Source of the DNA: Vibrio alfacsensis
GTDB lineage: Bacteria > Pseudomonadota > Gammaproteobacteria > Enterobacterales > Vibrionaceae
DNA: 64,000 nt
Direction: 5' to 3'
NCBI RefSeq assembly: GCF_003544875.1
Contig: NZ_CP032093.1
Location: 2,232,001-2,296,000, forward strand
The notes beneath the pieces are model-generated. The model saw only the letters and a list, made by a program, of their open reading frames with translations. It searched no databases and had not been told where the DNA came from. The translations under genes and the position numbers were made by a program. Positions 29,397 through 39,160 of the stretch are shown here, in pieces. The first letter of the stretch is position 1; the number at the start of each line of letters is the position of its first letter.

Positions 29397-32222
29397 TTAA
29401 TTCGAAGTTGTTGAGTTCACATTCAGAGCGTCTTCAACCAACGCTTTTTGTTGTTTCAAGTGCACCGACATGTAGCCTACTGCTGGCGAAGCAGAAGCTG
29501 GGCGACCTGCGTATTTAAGATCTGCGCCTGCTGGAATAGCAGCACGGAAGTTATGTTGGCTACAGTACCAAGCGCCTTGGTTTTGAGGCTCTTCCTGACA
29601 CCATACGAAATCTTCAACGTTCGTGTATTGTGCAATCGCCGCTTGTACTTCTTCCATCGGGAATGGGTACAGTTGTTCAATACGCACAATAGCTACATCA
29701 TCTTGTTCGTTGTTGCGACGTTGCTCTAGCAGGTCGAAATACACTTTGCCAGAACAGAACACAACACGTTTCACTTTGCTTGCTTCCAGATTATCGATTT
29801 CCGGAATTGCAGGTTGGAATGTGCCATCAGACAATTCTTCCAATGTTGATGTACAAAGTGGATGACGCAGTAACGACTTAGGTGACATAACTATCAGTGG
29901 GCGACGCATCGGACGCACCACCTGACGACGGATCATGTGGTAAACCTGTGCTGGCGTAGATGGCACTACAACTTGCATGTTTTGTTCCGCACACAATTGC
30001 AAGTAACGCTCAAGACGCGCTGAGGAGTGCTCAGGGCCTTGACCCTCATAGCCATGTGGAAGAAGCATCGTCAAGCCACACAGACGAGCCCATTTTTGCT
30101 CACCGGACGAGATGAATTGGTCAATCACAACCTGTGCGCCGTTTGCGAAGTCTCCGAACTGTGCTTCCCAAATTGTTAGACCACTTGGCTCTGCCGTTGC
30201 GTAACCGTATTCAAATGCCAATACCGCTTCTTCAGACAACACTGAGTCAAAGACTTGGAATGGACCTTGTTTGTCATGAATATTAGCAAGCGGAATGTAG
30301 GTACTTGCGTCATTTTGGTTATGCAGCACCGAGTGACGGTGGAAGAAAGTACCACGGCCTGAATCCTGACCAGAGATACGAATACGCTTACCATCATCGA
30401 CGATCGTCGCATAAGCTAACGTTTCTGCCATACCCCAATCGATCGCTTTTTCACCGCTAATCATGGCAGCACGATCGTTGTAAAGCTTGTTTACACGGCT
30501 TTGTAGCTTATGGCTATCCGGGTATTGAATGAGACGCTGACCAAGTTCTTTTAGACGTGTTTCATCGAACTTGCTTTCCCAGGCAACATCCCAGTCATGA
30601 CCTAGATACGGAGACCAGTCAACCGAATGCAATGCCATTGGACGCCACTCTTTTACCACAACTTCACCTTTATCCAGTGCGTCACGGTATTCATTAACAA
30701 GCTGTGTAGCGACTTCAATGTCTGATTCGTTTTTGTCGATCAATACATCTGCGTATAGCTTACGAGGCGTTGGATGCTTCTTGATTTTCTGGTACATCAA
30801 CGGCTGAGTCGCATTCGGCTCATCCGCTTCGTTATGACCATGACGACGGTAACAAACCAAATCAATCACAACATCACGCTTAAACTCGTTGCGGTAATCC
30901 AATGCGATACGTGTTACGAAAGCGACCGCTTCTGGATCGTCAGCATTAACGTGGAAAATAGGCGCCTGCACCATCTTCGCGATGTCAGTACAGTACATGG
31001 TCGAGCGTGTATCACGAGGGTTAGAGGTTGTAAAACCAACTTGGTTGTTTACAACAATACGCACTGTACCACCGACACAGAAACCACGCGCAAGAGACAT
31101 GTTGAATGTCTCTGCTACCACACCTTGACCAGCAATCGCTGAGTCACCATGAATAGTGATTGGCAGCACGCGACTGCCCTCAAAATCACCTAAGCGATCT
31201 TGGCGAGCTCGCACAGAACCGATAACGACTGGGTTTACAATCTCAAGGTGAGATGGGTTAAAGGCTAACGCAAGGTGAACATCGCCACCTGGTGTCGCAA
31301 AGTCAGCAGAAAAACCTTGGTGGTACTTAACATCACCCGTACCCCATGTATCATCGTGTTTACCTGCAAACTCATCGAACAAATCTTGTGGCTTCTTACC
31401 AAGAACGTTGACCAGCATATTCAAACGTCCACGGTGAGCCATACCGATAACCACTTCACGCATGCCACTCTTACCAGCATGACGAATCAGCTCTTTTGTC
31501 ATCGGAATCAGTGCATCACCACCCTCTAGTGAAAAACGCTTTGCGCCTGGGAACTTAGCGCCCAAGTATCGCTCAAGACCTTCAGCAGCCGTTAGCTCCT
31601 CAAGGAATGTACGTTTTTCGTCTTTATCGAAAGATGGCTGACCTACGACAGACTCTAAACGTTGTTGAATCCAACGCTTTTGCTCTGTGTCAGTCATGTG
31701 CATGTATTCGGCACCGATAGAACCACAGTAAGTCTTCTTCAGTGCTGAGTAGATATCTTTCAACTGCATCGTCTCTTGGCCAACGGCAAAAGAACCTACG
31801 TTGAAAGTTTCTGCGAAGTCATCTTCGGTGAGATTGTGGAATGCAGGGTCCAGCTCCGCCACAGGTGGACGTTGCCATAGACCTAGAGGATCGAGCTCTG
31901 CAGCTTCATGACCGCGGAAGCGGTATGCGTTGATAAGCTGAAGAACTTTTACTTGCTTAGCGTCGACATCTGGATCACTAACTTGGACACTGTAATGCTT
32001 TGTTTCTTGAGCGAGTCGTCGGAAGTAGTCACGGACACGCGAATGTGGCTGTTCAACCACTTCTTCTGAGTTCTTAGGCAACTCATCAAATACGCGTTTC
32101 CACTCCTCACTTACCAGATCGGGATCACTTAGATACAGTTCGTAGAGGTCCTCTACATACGTTGCATTGGCGCCAGCCAAGTGTGAAGACTCGAGCCATG
32201 CCTTCATCACGCCGTTGTGCAT
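29397..32222 (-). CDS. sucA: 2-oxoglutarate dehydrogenase E1 component
   Basis: A 941-residue thiamine-diphosphate enzyme that decarboxylates 2-oxoglutarate and passes the succinyl group to SucB. The N-terminal E2-binding segment (GANATYVEDLYELYLSDPDLV) is followed by the TPP domain with GMAHRGRLNMLVNVLGK and HGDSAIAGQGVVAET, and by the pyrimidine-binding domain with GQDSGRGTFFHRHSVLHNQ. The last domain has EEPQNQGAWYC. Length is normal. The gap to sdhB (92 bases) carries a hairpin at 32279-32298. Confidence 0.97.
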   Translation of the reverse strand: MHNGVMKAWLESSHLAGANATYVEDLYELYLSDPDLVSEEWKRVFDELPKNSEEVVEQPHSRVRDYFRRLAQETKHYSVQVSDPDVDAKQVKVLQLINAYRFRGHEAAELDPLGLWQRPPVAELDPAFHNLTEDDFAETFNVGSFAVGQETMQLKDIYSALKKTYCGSIGAEYMHMTDTEQKRWIQQRLESVVGQPSFDKDEKRTFLEELTAAEGLERYLGAKFPGAKRFSLEGGDALIPMTKELIRHAGKSGMREVVIGMAHRGRLNMLVNVLGKKPQDLFDEFAGKHDDTWGTGDVKYHQGFSADFATPGGDVHLALAFNPSHLEIVNPVVIGSVRARQDRLGDFEGSRVLPITIHGDSAIAGQGVVAETFNMSLARGFCVGGTVRIVVNNQVGFTTSNPRDTRSTMYCTDIAKMVQAPIFHVNADDPEAVAFVTRIALDYRNEFKRDVVIDLVCYRRHGHNEADEPNATQPLMYQKIKKHPTPRKLYADVLIDKNESDIEVATQLVNEYRDALDKGEVVVKEWRPMALHSVDWSPYLGHDWDVAWESKFDETRLKELGQRLIQYPDSHKLQSRVNKLYNDRAAMISGEKAIDWGMAETLAYATIVDDGKRIRISGQDSGRGTFFHRHSVLHNQNDASTYIPLANIHDKQGPFQVFDSVLSEEAVLAFEYGYATAEPSGLTIWEAQFGDFANGAQVVIDQFISSGEQKWARLCGLTMLLPHGYEGQGPEHSSARLERYLQLCAEQNMQVVVPSTPAQVYHMIRRQVVRPMRRPLIVMSPKSLLRHPLCTSTLEELSDGTFQPAIPEIDNLEASKVKRVVFCSGKVYFDLLEQRRNNEQDDVAIVRIEQLYPFPMEEVQAAIAQYTNVEDFVWCQEEPQNQGAWYCSQHNFRAAIPAGADLKYAGRPASASPAVGYMSVHLKQQKALVEDALNVNSTTSN

Positions 32223-32277
32223 ATTTTCCCTTAACCAGTAGTTTTCACGTTTGCTTCGGTCTGCGCCGAGCTATTAA

Positions 32278-32306
32278 GAGCCGACCTAAGTAGGTCGGCA
32301 ATTTTT
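32278..32306. other. Hairpin between sdhB and sucA
   Basis: GCCGACC TAAGTA GGTCGGC stem-loop. T-rich sequence (AATTTTTG) follows on the plus strand, not in the direction of sdh-suc transcription, so read-through with RNA processing is more likely than full termination. Confidence 0.55.
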
Positions 32307-32314
32307 GTTGTTAA

Positions 32315-33025
32315 TTAAATCGAACGATTCACCAGCATCGACTTAATATGTCCGATAGCTTTCGTTGGATTTAGCCCCTTAGGACAAACACTTACACAAT
32401 TCATGATGCCATGGCAACGAAAAACGCTAAATGCATCATCAAGATCGGACAAACGTTCATCAGTTGCCGTATCTCGGCTATCAATTAACCAACGATAGGC
32501 CGCGAGTAAACCAGCAGGGCCGATAAATTTGTCTGGATTCCACCAGAAAGATGGACAAGAAGTCGTACAACATGCACACATGATACATTCGTACAATCCA
32601 TCTAAATGTGCACGTTCATCTGGTGACTGTAAGTTTTCTCTTGATGGTGGCAACGCGCCGTCATCAATCAAGAAAGGCTTAACTTTTGCATAGTTATCAT
32701 AGAACTGTGTCATGTCAACGATAAGATCGCGCACTACTGGTAGCCCTGGTAGCGGTCTGATGACAATCTGTTCGCCAGATAAAGCAGAAAGTGGAGTAAT
32801 ACACGCTAAGCCATTTTTGCCGTTCATGTTGAGGCCATCTGAACCACATACACCCTCACGACAAGAGCGACGAAATGCAATCGTTGGATCTTGCTCTTTT
32901 AGCAGAATAAGTGCATCCAGAACCATCATGTCTGAACCTTCATCCACTTCAAGGACATAGTCTTTCATGTATGGTTTTGTATCAACATCTGGATTGTAGC
33001 GATACAAAGAGAAGTTAAGTTTCAT
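32315..33025 (-). CDS. sdhB: Succinate dehydrogenase iron-sulfur subunit
   Basis: A 236-residue electron-transfer subunit of respiratory complex II. The [2Fe-2S] cysteines lie in SCREGVCGSDGLNMNGKNGLAC, the [4Fe-4S] in CIMCACCTTSCPSFWW and the [3Fe-4S] in CHGIMNCVSVCPKGLNP. Of two close ATGs I choose 33025, because AGGAGG lies 8 bases ahead of it and only 2 ahead of the upstream ATG at 33031. Follows sdhA by about 15 bases. Confidence 0.97.
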   Translation of the reverse strand: MKLNFSLYRYNPDVDTKPYMKDYVLEVDEGSDMMVLDALILLKEQDPTIAFRRSCREGVCGSDGLNMNGKNGLACITPLSALSGEQIVIRPLPGLPVVRDLIVDMTQFYDNYAKVKPFLIDDGALPPSRENLQSPDERAHLDGLYECIMCACCTTSCPSFWWNPDKFIGPAGLLAAYRWLIDSRDTATDERLSDLDDAFSVFRCHGIMNCVSVCPKGLNPTKAIGHIKSMLVNRSI

Positions 33026-33040
33026 CGTCATTTCCTCCTC

Positions 33041-34807
33041 TTAGTATGTACGTACTTTTGGTGGGAACGCCTCACGGTGGGTCGGCGTCATATTTACATC
33101 ACGCTTGGTCATCGCTTCTGTTTCCGGGTTGTAAATTGAGTGGCATAGCCAGTTCTCATCATCACGCTCTGGGAAGTCGAATCGGGCATGTGCACCACGG
33201 CTTTCTATACGGTAGTTTGCTGCTACCGCTGTCGAGAAAGCCGTTTCCATCAAGTTATCCAATTCAAGACACTCAATACGCTGCGTGTTGAACTCTGAGG
33301 ACTTATCAGCAAGATGTGCATTTTGTAGACGGTCTCGAATGACTTTCAATTCTTCTAAGCCGGTCGCCATTGCGTCCCCCTCTCGGAATACCGAGAAACT
33401 ATTTTGCATACAAGATTGTAAATCTTTGCGGATTTGAACCGGGTCTTCGCCGCCTTTACTATTTTCCCAACGCATGGTACGTGCAAGAGATGCTTCAATA
33501 TCAGACTCTGTTGCCGGGCGGGCCTCAGCTTGTGCTGCCAATGTTTCACCAAGGTGCAGGCCTGTTGCGCGGCCAAATACCACAAGGTCAAGCAGTGAGT
33601 TACCACCTAGACGGTTCGCACCATGTACCGATACTGATGCGATTTCACCACAAGCATACAAACCTTGAACTTCAACATCGCTGCCGTCAGCCATTTGTTT
33701 GATCGCTTGACCAGAAACCTGAGTCGGTACACCGCCCATCATGTAGTGACACGTAGGGATAACTGGAATTGGTTCTTTAACTGGGTCAACGTGAGCGAAC
33801 GTGCGTGAAAGTTCACAGATGCCGGGTAGGCGTGACTCAAGAACATCTTTACCTAGGTGATCCAGTTTCAGCTTAATATGTGGTCCCCAAGGTCCATCAC
33901 AACCACGACCTTCACGGATTTCAATCATCATTGAGCGCGCAACAACATCACGACCCGCAAGATCTTTCGCGTTTGGTGCGTAACGTTCCATAAAGCGTTC
34001 GCCGTCTTTGTTTAGAAGGTAACCACCTTCACCACGACAGCCCTCTGTTACTAGAACACCTGCGCCAGCAATGCCTGTTGGGTGGAACTGCCACATTTCC
34101 ATGTCTTGCATCGGAACGCCAGCGCGCAGCGCCATACCAACGCCGTCACCGGTATTAATATGAGCATTGGTTGTAGACGCATAGATACGACCCGCACCAC
34201 CTGTTGCTAGGATGGTTGCTTTCGATTTAAAGTAACAAATCTCGCCCGTTTCCATACAAATAGCCGTACAACCCATGATTGCGCCATCTTGGTTTTTCAC
34301 CAAGTCTAGTGCGTACCATTCAGAGAAAATCGTGGTTTTGTGTTTTACGTTTTGCTGGTAGAGAGTATGAAGAAGCGCGTGACCAGTACGGTCCGCTGCC
34401 GCTGCCGTACGTGCAGCTTGCTCACCACCAAACTCTTTAGACTGGCCACCAAATGGACGTTGGTAAATAGAACCATCATCAAAGCGAGAAAATGGTAAGC
34501 CCATCTTCTCTAGCTCAATAACAGACTCAGGGCCATTCTTACACATGTACTCAATCGCATTCTGATCACCGATGTAATCTGAACCTTTTACTGTGTCGTA
34601 CATATGCCATTGCCAATCATCCTTATGCGAGTTACCTAGCGCAACGGTAATACCACCTTGTGCCGAAACCGTATGAGAACGAGTTGGGAAAACTTTAGAC
34701 AGCAAAGCACAAGATAGGCCTTGCTCTGAAATTTGCAGTGCAGCGCGCATGCCCGCACCACCAGCGCCGATTACTACGGCATCAAATTCACGAACTGGAA
34801 TAGACAC
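33041..34807 (-). CDS. sdhA: Succinate dehydrogenase flavoprotein subunit
   Basis: A 588-residue catalytic subunit of complex II with covalently bound FAD. The dinucleotide fold is at the start ([15 protein letters not shown]), the FAD-linking histidine in [13 protein letters not shown] (about residue 46), and the active-site region [21 protein letters not shown] with R in the [13 protein letters not shown] stretch near the end. Start codon touches the sdhD stop, suggesting coupling. Confidence 0.97.
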   Translation of the reverse strand: MSIPVREFDAVVIGAGGAGMRAALQISEQGLSCALLSKVFPTRSHTVSAQGGITVALGNSHKDDWQWHMYDTVKGSDYIGDQNAIEYMCKNGPESVIELEKMGLPFSRFDDGSIYQRPFGGQSKEFGGEQAARTAAAADRTGHALLHTLYQQNVKHKTTIFSEWYALDLVKNQDGAIMGCTAICMETGEICYFKSKATILATGGAGRIYASTTNAHINTGDGVGMALRAGVPMQDMEMWQFHPTGIAGAGVLVTEGCRGEGGYLLNKDGERFMERYAPNAKDLAGRDVVARSMMIEIREGRGCDGPWGPHIKLKLDHLGKDVLESRLPGICELSRTFAHVDPVKEPIPVIPTCHYMMGGVPTQVSGQAIKQMADGSDVEVQGLYACGEIASVSVHGANRLGGNSLLDLVVFGRATGLHLGETLAAQAEARPATESDIEASLARTMRWENSKGGEDPVQIRKDLQSCMQNSFSVFREGDAMATGLEELKVIRDRLQNAHLADKSSEFNTQRIECLELDNLMETAFSTAVAANYRIESRGAHARFDFPERDDENWLCHSIYNPETEAMTKRDVNMTPTHREAFPPKVRTY

Positions 34808-35152
34808 TTACGCACCCCACAAAATAAATAGACCAGAGAAGACATAACCGAATAGCACGGCAATTACACCAAGTTGTAGTGCGCCACGAAGTTTCGCGCA
34901 CTTAATGTAATCCGTTAACACTTGCCACAGGCCAATCCATGCATGGATAAGAACGGAAACAAGGGCCAACATGGTGAAGACTTTAGTGAATGTACCACCA
35001 AAGAATTGGGTCCAAGATGCGTAAGAGATATCCGAGAAAGCACAAAAGCTCACCAGATAAATCGTATATAACGTCATAATGATGGCTGACGCACGAATAA
35101 GTAGGAAATCGTGTACACCATTACGACCAAATGAAGATACGTGTTTTACCAT
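34808..35152 (-). CDS. sdhD: Succinate dehydrogenase membrane anchor SdhD
   Basis: A 114-residue subunit with three transmembrane helices (about 18-38, 56-78, 88-110) that anchors SdhAB, binds haem b and ubiquinone with SdhC. The haem-ligand histidine is in SVLIHAWIGLWQVLTDY (about residue 70). It overlaps the sdhC stop by 7 bases. Confidence 0.94.
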   Translation of the reverse strand: MVKHVSSFGRNGVHDFLLIRASAIIMTLYTIYLVSFCAFSDISYASWTQFFGGTFTKVFTMLALVSVLIHAWIGLWQVLTDYIKCAKLRGALQLGVIAVLFGYVFSGLFILWGA

Positions 35153-35538
35153 ACCAAGATCCCCGCCAATAGTGATAACACTGCAGTTGCACCGAACGTA
35201 ACTTTAGCGCTCATCGCGCCTGATTCGAGCTCTTCGAAATGGCCTAAGTCCATCAATAGATGACGAACGCCACCAGCAATATGGTAGGCAAGTGCAGTTA
35301 GGATGCCCCATAGAATCAGTTTCACGAAGAAGCCATCAACAATGTCTGCGGCTTCCATAAAACCTATCGGGGATGACAGAGATATGGACAGTAACCAAAG
35401 TAATATACCCACCGCAACAAACGTAATCACACCAGAGACACGGTGTAGGATTGACGCGATTGCTGTGATGGGAAAGCGGATGGTCTGTAAATCTAAATTA
35501 ACAGGTCTTGACTTTCTTTCTTTCACGGGCTTGCTCAC
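35146..35538 (-). CDS. sdhC: Succinate dehydrogenase cytochrome b556 subunit SdhC
   Basis: A 130-residue membrane subunit of complex II with three helices. The N-terminal motif RPVNLDLQTIRFPITAIASI and the first-helix SILHRVSGVITF are signatures of SdhC (Ser and Arg of the quinone site). The haem-ligand His lies in GILTALAYHIAGGVRHLLMD (about 84 or 91). First gene of sdhCDAB-sucABCD; its promoter lies in the gap shared with divergent gltA. Confidence 0.95.
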   Translation of the reverse strand: MSKPVKERKSRPVNLDLQTIRFPITAIASILHRVSGVITFVAVGILLWLLSISLSSPIGFMEAADIVDGFFVKLILWGILTALAYHIAGGVRHLLMDLGHFEELESGAMSAKVTFGATAVLSLLAGILVW

Positions 35539-35933
35539 TCAGCTCCATTGAGCATTTATTGTTATAACCAATTTCAGCTTCCAAACGTGCAAAAGTTAAC
35601 AATTGATTAACAAATAACCCCAACAATCCGAGAGATAATTGTAAATGAGTTGTTAACTGTCGAGCGCTATAAACAAACCTCACTTTTGTTTTTAGACCCG
35701 AACTTATAAGGATTTAACCAAAATTTTCTGAGCCAATATACGGCTAGCAACATTCTAATACAATTGATGTAACAAATTATGCTACATAGAACAGATTTTT
35801 AACGATTTTCATGAGAAAAATCATAACAAGTGCACACAAAGATGGAGAAAAATTGACTTTAAGCTTTAACAACAGTACAAAAATGGCACATAAACATCCT
35901 GGACGGATTAAATAATAAGCAAAGGAGATTGTT
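35539..35933. other. 395-base divergent promoter region sdhC / gltA
   Basis: No gene. It is AT-rich and must contain both promoters. An inverted repeat at 35595-35611 and a second GTTAAC at about 35653 are the only dyads I noticed. The stretch AATATACGGCTAGCAACATT (near 35737) shows no clear match to a known operator. Confidence 0.6.
35595..35611. promoter_or_regulatory. GTTAA-N7-TTAAC inverted repeat upstream of sdhC (possible ArcA-type site)
   Basis: The arms GTTAA and TTAAC are perfect and lie about 57 bases ahead of the sdhC start. GTTA repeats are the core of ArcA boxes, and ArcA represses sdh and gltA in E. coli. The assignment is a guess from that. Confidence 0.35.
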
Positions 35934-37223
35934 ATGGCGGATAAGAAAGCGACCCTTCATGTTGAAGGTCATGCGCCAATCGAGCTACCAATTATGGATG
36001 GTACTATTGGTACGCCTGTAATTGACGTTCGTAAACTGGGAGCCAATGGTTACTTTACTTTTGACCCTGGTTTTCTTGCCACTGCATCTTGTGAATCATC
36101 AATCACTTATATCGATGGCGGCAAAGGTATTCTTTTGCACCGTGGTTATCCGATTGATCAATTAGCCAATAACGCAGACTACTTAGAAGTTTGTTATATC
36201 CTGCTATACGGTGAAGCCCCAACCCGTGACCAATATGAGCAATTCAAAACAACCGTAACTCGCCACACTATGGTGCATGAGCAAATCGCAAGCTTCTTCC
36301 ATGGCTTCCGTCGTGATGCTCACCCAATGGCGGTGATGTGTGGTGTTGTTGGTGCACTAGCAGCGTTCTACCACGACTCACTAGACATCAATAATGATGA
36401 GCACCGTGAGATTGCTGCGTATCGACTCATCTCAAAAATGCCAACACTGGCGGCGATGTGTTACAAGTACTCTATCGGCCAACCATTTATCTACCCTCGT
36501 AATGATCTAAGTTACGCAGAAAACTACCTGCACATGATGTTTGCTAATCCATGTGAAGAGTACGAAGTGAACCCAGTTGTGGCTCGTGCGATGGATAAAA
36601 TCTTTACGCTCCACGCAGACCACGAACAAAACGCTTCAACATCAACGGTTCGTCTATCAGGCTCATCTGGTGCAAACCCATTTGCCTGTATTGCCGCAGG
36701 TATTGCTTCTCTATGGGGCCCTGCTCACGGTGGTGCGAATGAAGCGTGTCTGAAGATGCTTGAAGAAATCGGCAGTGTCGATAACATTCCTGAATTTGTA
36801 GAGCGCGCAAAAGACAAAGACGATCCATTCCGTTTGATGGGCTTTGGTCACCGCGTATACAAAAACTACGACCCTCGTGCTACTGTGATGCGTGAAACCT
36901 GTCACGAAGTGCTAAAAGAACTAAACATTAAAGATCCACTACTAGACGTAGCGATGGAGCTTGAACGTATTGCACTTTCTGACGAATATTTCGTATCTAA
37001 GAAGCTATACCCGAACGTAGACTTCTACTCAGGTATTATCCTAAAAGCGATCGGTATTCCAGTCTCGATGTTTACGGTAATCTTCGCGATTTCTCGTACT
37101 ATCGGTTGGATTGCTCACTGGAACGAAATGCACAGCGACCCGCTAAACCGTATTGGTCGCCCTCGTCAGCTATACATGGGTGAAAGTCAGCGCGATTTTT
37201 CTCCTCTGCATGAACGCGAATAA
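35934..37223 (+). CDS. gltA: Citrate synthase (type II)
   Basis: A 429-residue enzyme condensing acetyl-CoA and oxaloacetate, the first step of the TCA cycle. Catalytic residues are seen as His in [18 protein letters not shown] (about 265), His in [17 protein letters not shown] (about 306) and Asp in [13 protein letters not shown] (about 363). NADH-sensing N-terminal domain typical of Gram-negative hexameric enzymes is present. A GGAG-type ribosome site (AAAGGAGATTG) precedes the ATG. Its stop codon is followed at once by an eight-unit heptamer repeat, then a terminator. Confidence 0.97.
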   Translation: MADKKATLHVEGHAPIELPIMDGTIGTPVIDVRKLGANGYFTFDPGFLATASCESSITYIDGGKGILLHRGYPIDQLANNADYLEVCYILLYGEAPTRDQYEQFKTTVTRHTMVHEQIASFFHGFRRDAHPMAVMCGVVGALAAFYHDSLDINNDEHREIAAYRLISKMPTLAAMCYKYSIGQPFIYPRNDLSYAENYLHMMFANPCEEYEVNPVVARAMDKIFTLHADHEQNASTSTVRLSGSSGANPFACIAAGIASLWGPAHGGANEACLKMLEEIGSVDNIPEFVERAKDKDDPFRLMGFGHRVYKNYDPRATVMRETCHEVLKELNIKDPLLDVAMELERIALSDEYFVSKKLYPNVDFYSGIILKAIGIPVSMFTVIFAISRTIGWIAHWNEMHSDPLNRIGRPRQLYMGESQRDFSPLHERE

Positions 37224-37279
37224 GCTCTAAGCTCTAAGCTCTAAGCTCTAAGCTCTAAGCTCTAAGCTCTAAGCTCTAA
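37224..37279. repeat. Tandem heptamer repeat (GCTCTAA)8 right after the gltA stop
   Basis: Eight exact units of 7 bases with no spacer from the gltA TAA. It sits in the gltA 3' untranslated region ahead of the terminator. A different heptamer array lies at 19421-19455. Confidence 0.95.
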
Positions 37280-37285
37280 TAAAGA

Positions 37286-37326
37286 CAAAAAAGGGTTGCA
37301 ACGTAAATCGCAACCCTTTCTTTTAA
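37286..37326. terminator. Bidirectional terminator between gltA and the NIF3-like gene
   Basis: AAGGGTTGC / GCAACCCTT stem with A6 before and CTTTTAATTT after it, between convergent genes. Confidence 0.82.
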
Positions 37327-37327
37327 T

Positions 37328-38086
37328 TTAAACGGGATTATCAATATTGATAAACTCTACATCCAGCCCATGTTCTTCTGCGAGCCACTCGCCTAACGCT
37401 TTGATGCCATAACGCTCAGTCGCATGATGCCCTGCCGAAAAATAGTGAATATCCAACTCTCGAGCTGCGTAAGTTGTTCGCTCTGAAATCTCACCGGAGA
37501 TGAAAGCATCTAGACCGTGCTGTGCAGCCAGCTCAATGTAATCTTGTCCGCCCCCGGTACACCAACCTACCGTCTCAATCAATTTGTCGGCATTGTTAGG
37601 CTCGATATGCAGAGGCTCACGGTTTAATACTCGTTGGATTTTTTTTGCGAACTCAGCACCTGTCATCGCTTGCTTCAAACGACCAAACATTGCCACGGAC
37701 TGTGGGTGACCTTCTAGCCCACCTTCCACGTTGATACTCAACAAGCGCGCAAGTTCAGCGTTATTGCCCAATTCTGGATGAATATCTAACGGTAAATGGT
37801 AGGCGTAAAGGTTAATATCATTTTTAATCAAACTACGAATGCGCTTCCCTTTCATTCCACGAATAGGCTCTGATTCGCCTTTCCAAAAGTACCCATGATG
37901 AACAAGCAATGCATCAGCCTTTACCTCGATGGCTTTATCAATCAATGCTTGTGAAGCGGTTACGCCAGTAACAATACGTTTGATTTCTGATTTACCCTCA
38001 ACTTGCATACCGTTAGGTGCATAATCTTTAATGAGTTGAGGGGATAACTTCTCATTGAGGATTTTTTCCAGCTGTAAATTATTCAT
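37328..38086 (-). CDS. ybgI: NIF3 / YbgI family dinuclear metal-binding protein
   Basis: A 252-residue protein of the NIF3 (DUF34) family. Metal ligands are visible in ADALLVHHGYFWKGE (about 60-63), HLPLDIHPELGNN (about 97-104) and FSAGHHATERYG (about 215-220). Members form hexamers with a two-metal site; the annotation as GTP cyclohydrolase type 2 is widespread but not well supported for YbgI. The start MNNLQLEKILNEKLSP is normal. No partner gene on this strand. Function remains open. Confidence 0.9.
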   Translation of the reverse strand: MNNLQLEKILNEKLSPQLIKDYAPNGMQVEGKSEIKRIVTGVTASQALIDKAIEVKADALLVHHGYFWKGESEPIRGMKGKRIRSLIKNDINLYAYHLPLDIHPELGNNAELARLLSINVEGGLEGHPQSVAMFGRLKQAMTGAEFAKKIQRVLNREPLHIEPNNADKLIETVGWCTGGGQDYIELAAQHGLDAFISGEISERTTYAARELDIHYFSAGHHATERYGIKALGEWLAEEHGLDVEFINIDNPV

Positions 38087-38255
38087 TGCTACTTCCCATT
38101 TTTTCGGCTCAATGGAAGTGTATATCGAACCATAATCAGGATGCTAGTTGTGTCACCCCCAACCTGACAAAATTTCTATACAATACATTCAAGTAACTCA
38201 AAGAGACAAGATTCAGCGCTCGTCACTTAGCTAAGCCTCTTAACGTCGCATAGGC

Positions 38256-38303
38256 AAATAAGTGCTTGGGTAAATAAGTGCTTTGGTGAATAAGTGCTTT
38301 CCT
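38256..38303. repeat. Three tandem copies of a 16-base unit (AAATAAGTGCTTNNNT)
   Basis: Units at 38256-38271, 38272-38287 and 38288-38303; the first 12 bases are nearly identical, the last four vary. Directly upstream of the DUF1853 gene's ribosome site, so copy number may affect its leader. Confidence 0.8.
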
Positions 38304-38323
38304 GGTAATTACAAGGACAATGG

Positions 38324-39094
38324 ATGAACTCACTACAACGCTTTTATCAATGGATTGCTAACACGCCTCCACTCTTCAAAATCACTCCCCCTTTTATTAC
38401 CGTTGATAATATCCCTACCTCCCCCCTATCAGGAGATGAAAACTATAATGGGAATCCTCGGCTCGGTTTCTTATACCAACACCTTTGCACCAAACTCCTG
38501 ACTGATTCATCACGGTATGAGTTGATTGCCGAAGAAATTCAACTAAATGACTCAAAGGGTCGAACGATTGGGGCGGTTGATTTAATACTTAAAAATCTTG
38601 ACGACGAAGAATTCGAACACTGGGAAGTTGCGATTAAGTTCTATTTGTTGCATCAGGGGATTTGGTATGGGCCGAACGCTCACGACCAATTGCACAAAAA
38701 GTTAGATCGTATGTTGACTCATCAGCTCAAAATGAGCCAAAGGCAAGAGTTTCATCAACAATTGGTATTGGATAAAAACCCAGCAGAACGCTTACTGCTC
38801 CAAGGGCGACTTTACATCAATCCTTTTAGTCAAGAAAACGTTCCTAAAGCATGCCTAGGCTACGACTTAGATCCTAATCAGGTCACTGGCTATTGGTGCT
38901 ATCAAAGCCAATGGGAGCAAATCGGCGAACCACTCTACGCCCTTTCCAAGCCACAATGGGCAATTGGTACCAATGAGTACTTAACGCCAATCGACAAACC
39001 ATCAAATCGATTTGTTCACGCTCAAACTCAAAACGGTCAATTTTGGTTCATCGTTGAAGATTCTTGGCCAAATCATGCCAATACAGAGAAATAA
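38324..39094 (+). CDS. DUF1853 family protein
   Basis: A 256-residue protein of the DUF1853 family. Recognisable stretches are PRLGFLYQHLCTKLL (about 46-60) and AVDLILKN...HWEVAIKFYLL (about 86-109), where conserved Glu/Asp/Lys (D-x(n)-E-x-K like) recall PD-(D/E)xK nuclease folds; this similarity is my inference. GIWYGPNAHDQLHKKLDRM follows. No signal peptide. AAGGA lies 6 bases ahead of the ATG. Function unknown; single gene between convergent neighbours. Confidence 0.82.
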   Translation: MNSLQRFYQWIANTPPLFKITPPFITVDNIPTSPLSGDENYNGNPRLGFLYQHLCTKLLTDSSRYELIAEEIQLNDSKGRTIGAVDLILKNLDDEEFEHWEVAIKFYLLHQGIWYGPNAHDQLHKKLDRMLTHQLKMSQRQEFHQQLVLDKNPAERLLLQGRLYINPFSQENVPKACLGYDLDPNQVTGYWCYQSQWEQIGEPLYALSKPQWAIGTNEYLTPIDKPSNRFVHAQTQNGQFWFIVEDSWPNHANTEK

Positions 39095-39111
39095 GTGACC
39101 AGTTCGTAGAG

Positions 39112-39146
39112 CAAAAAAAAGGGCTGACACATGGTCAGCCCTTAAA
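39112..39146. terminator. Terminator of pgm (also usable by the DUF1853 gene)
   Basis: GGGCTGAC / GTCAGCCC stem with A8 on the plus side, so minus-strand transcripts end in T8. Confidence 0.87.
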
Positions 39147-39160
39147 GAATATTGTCTCGA

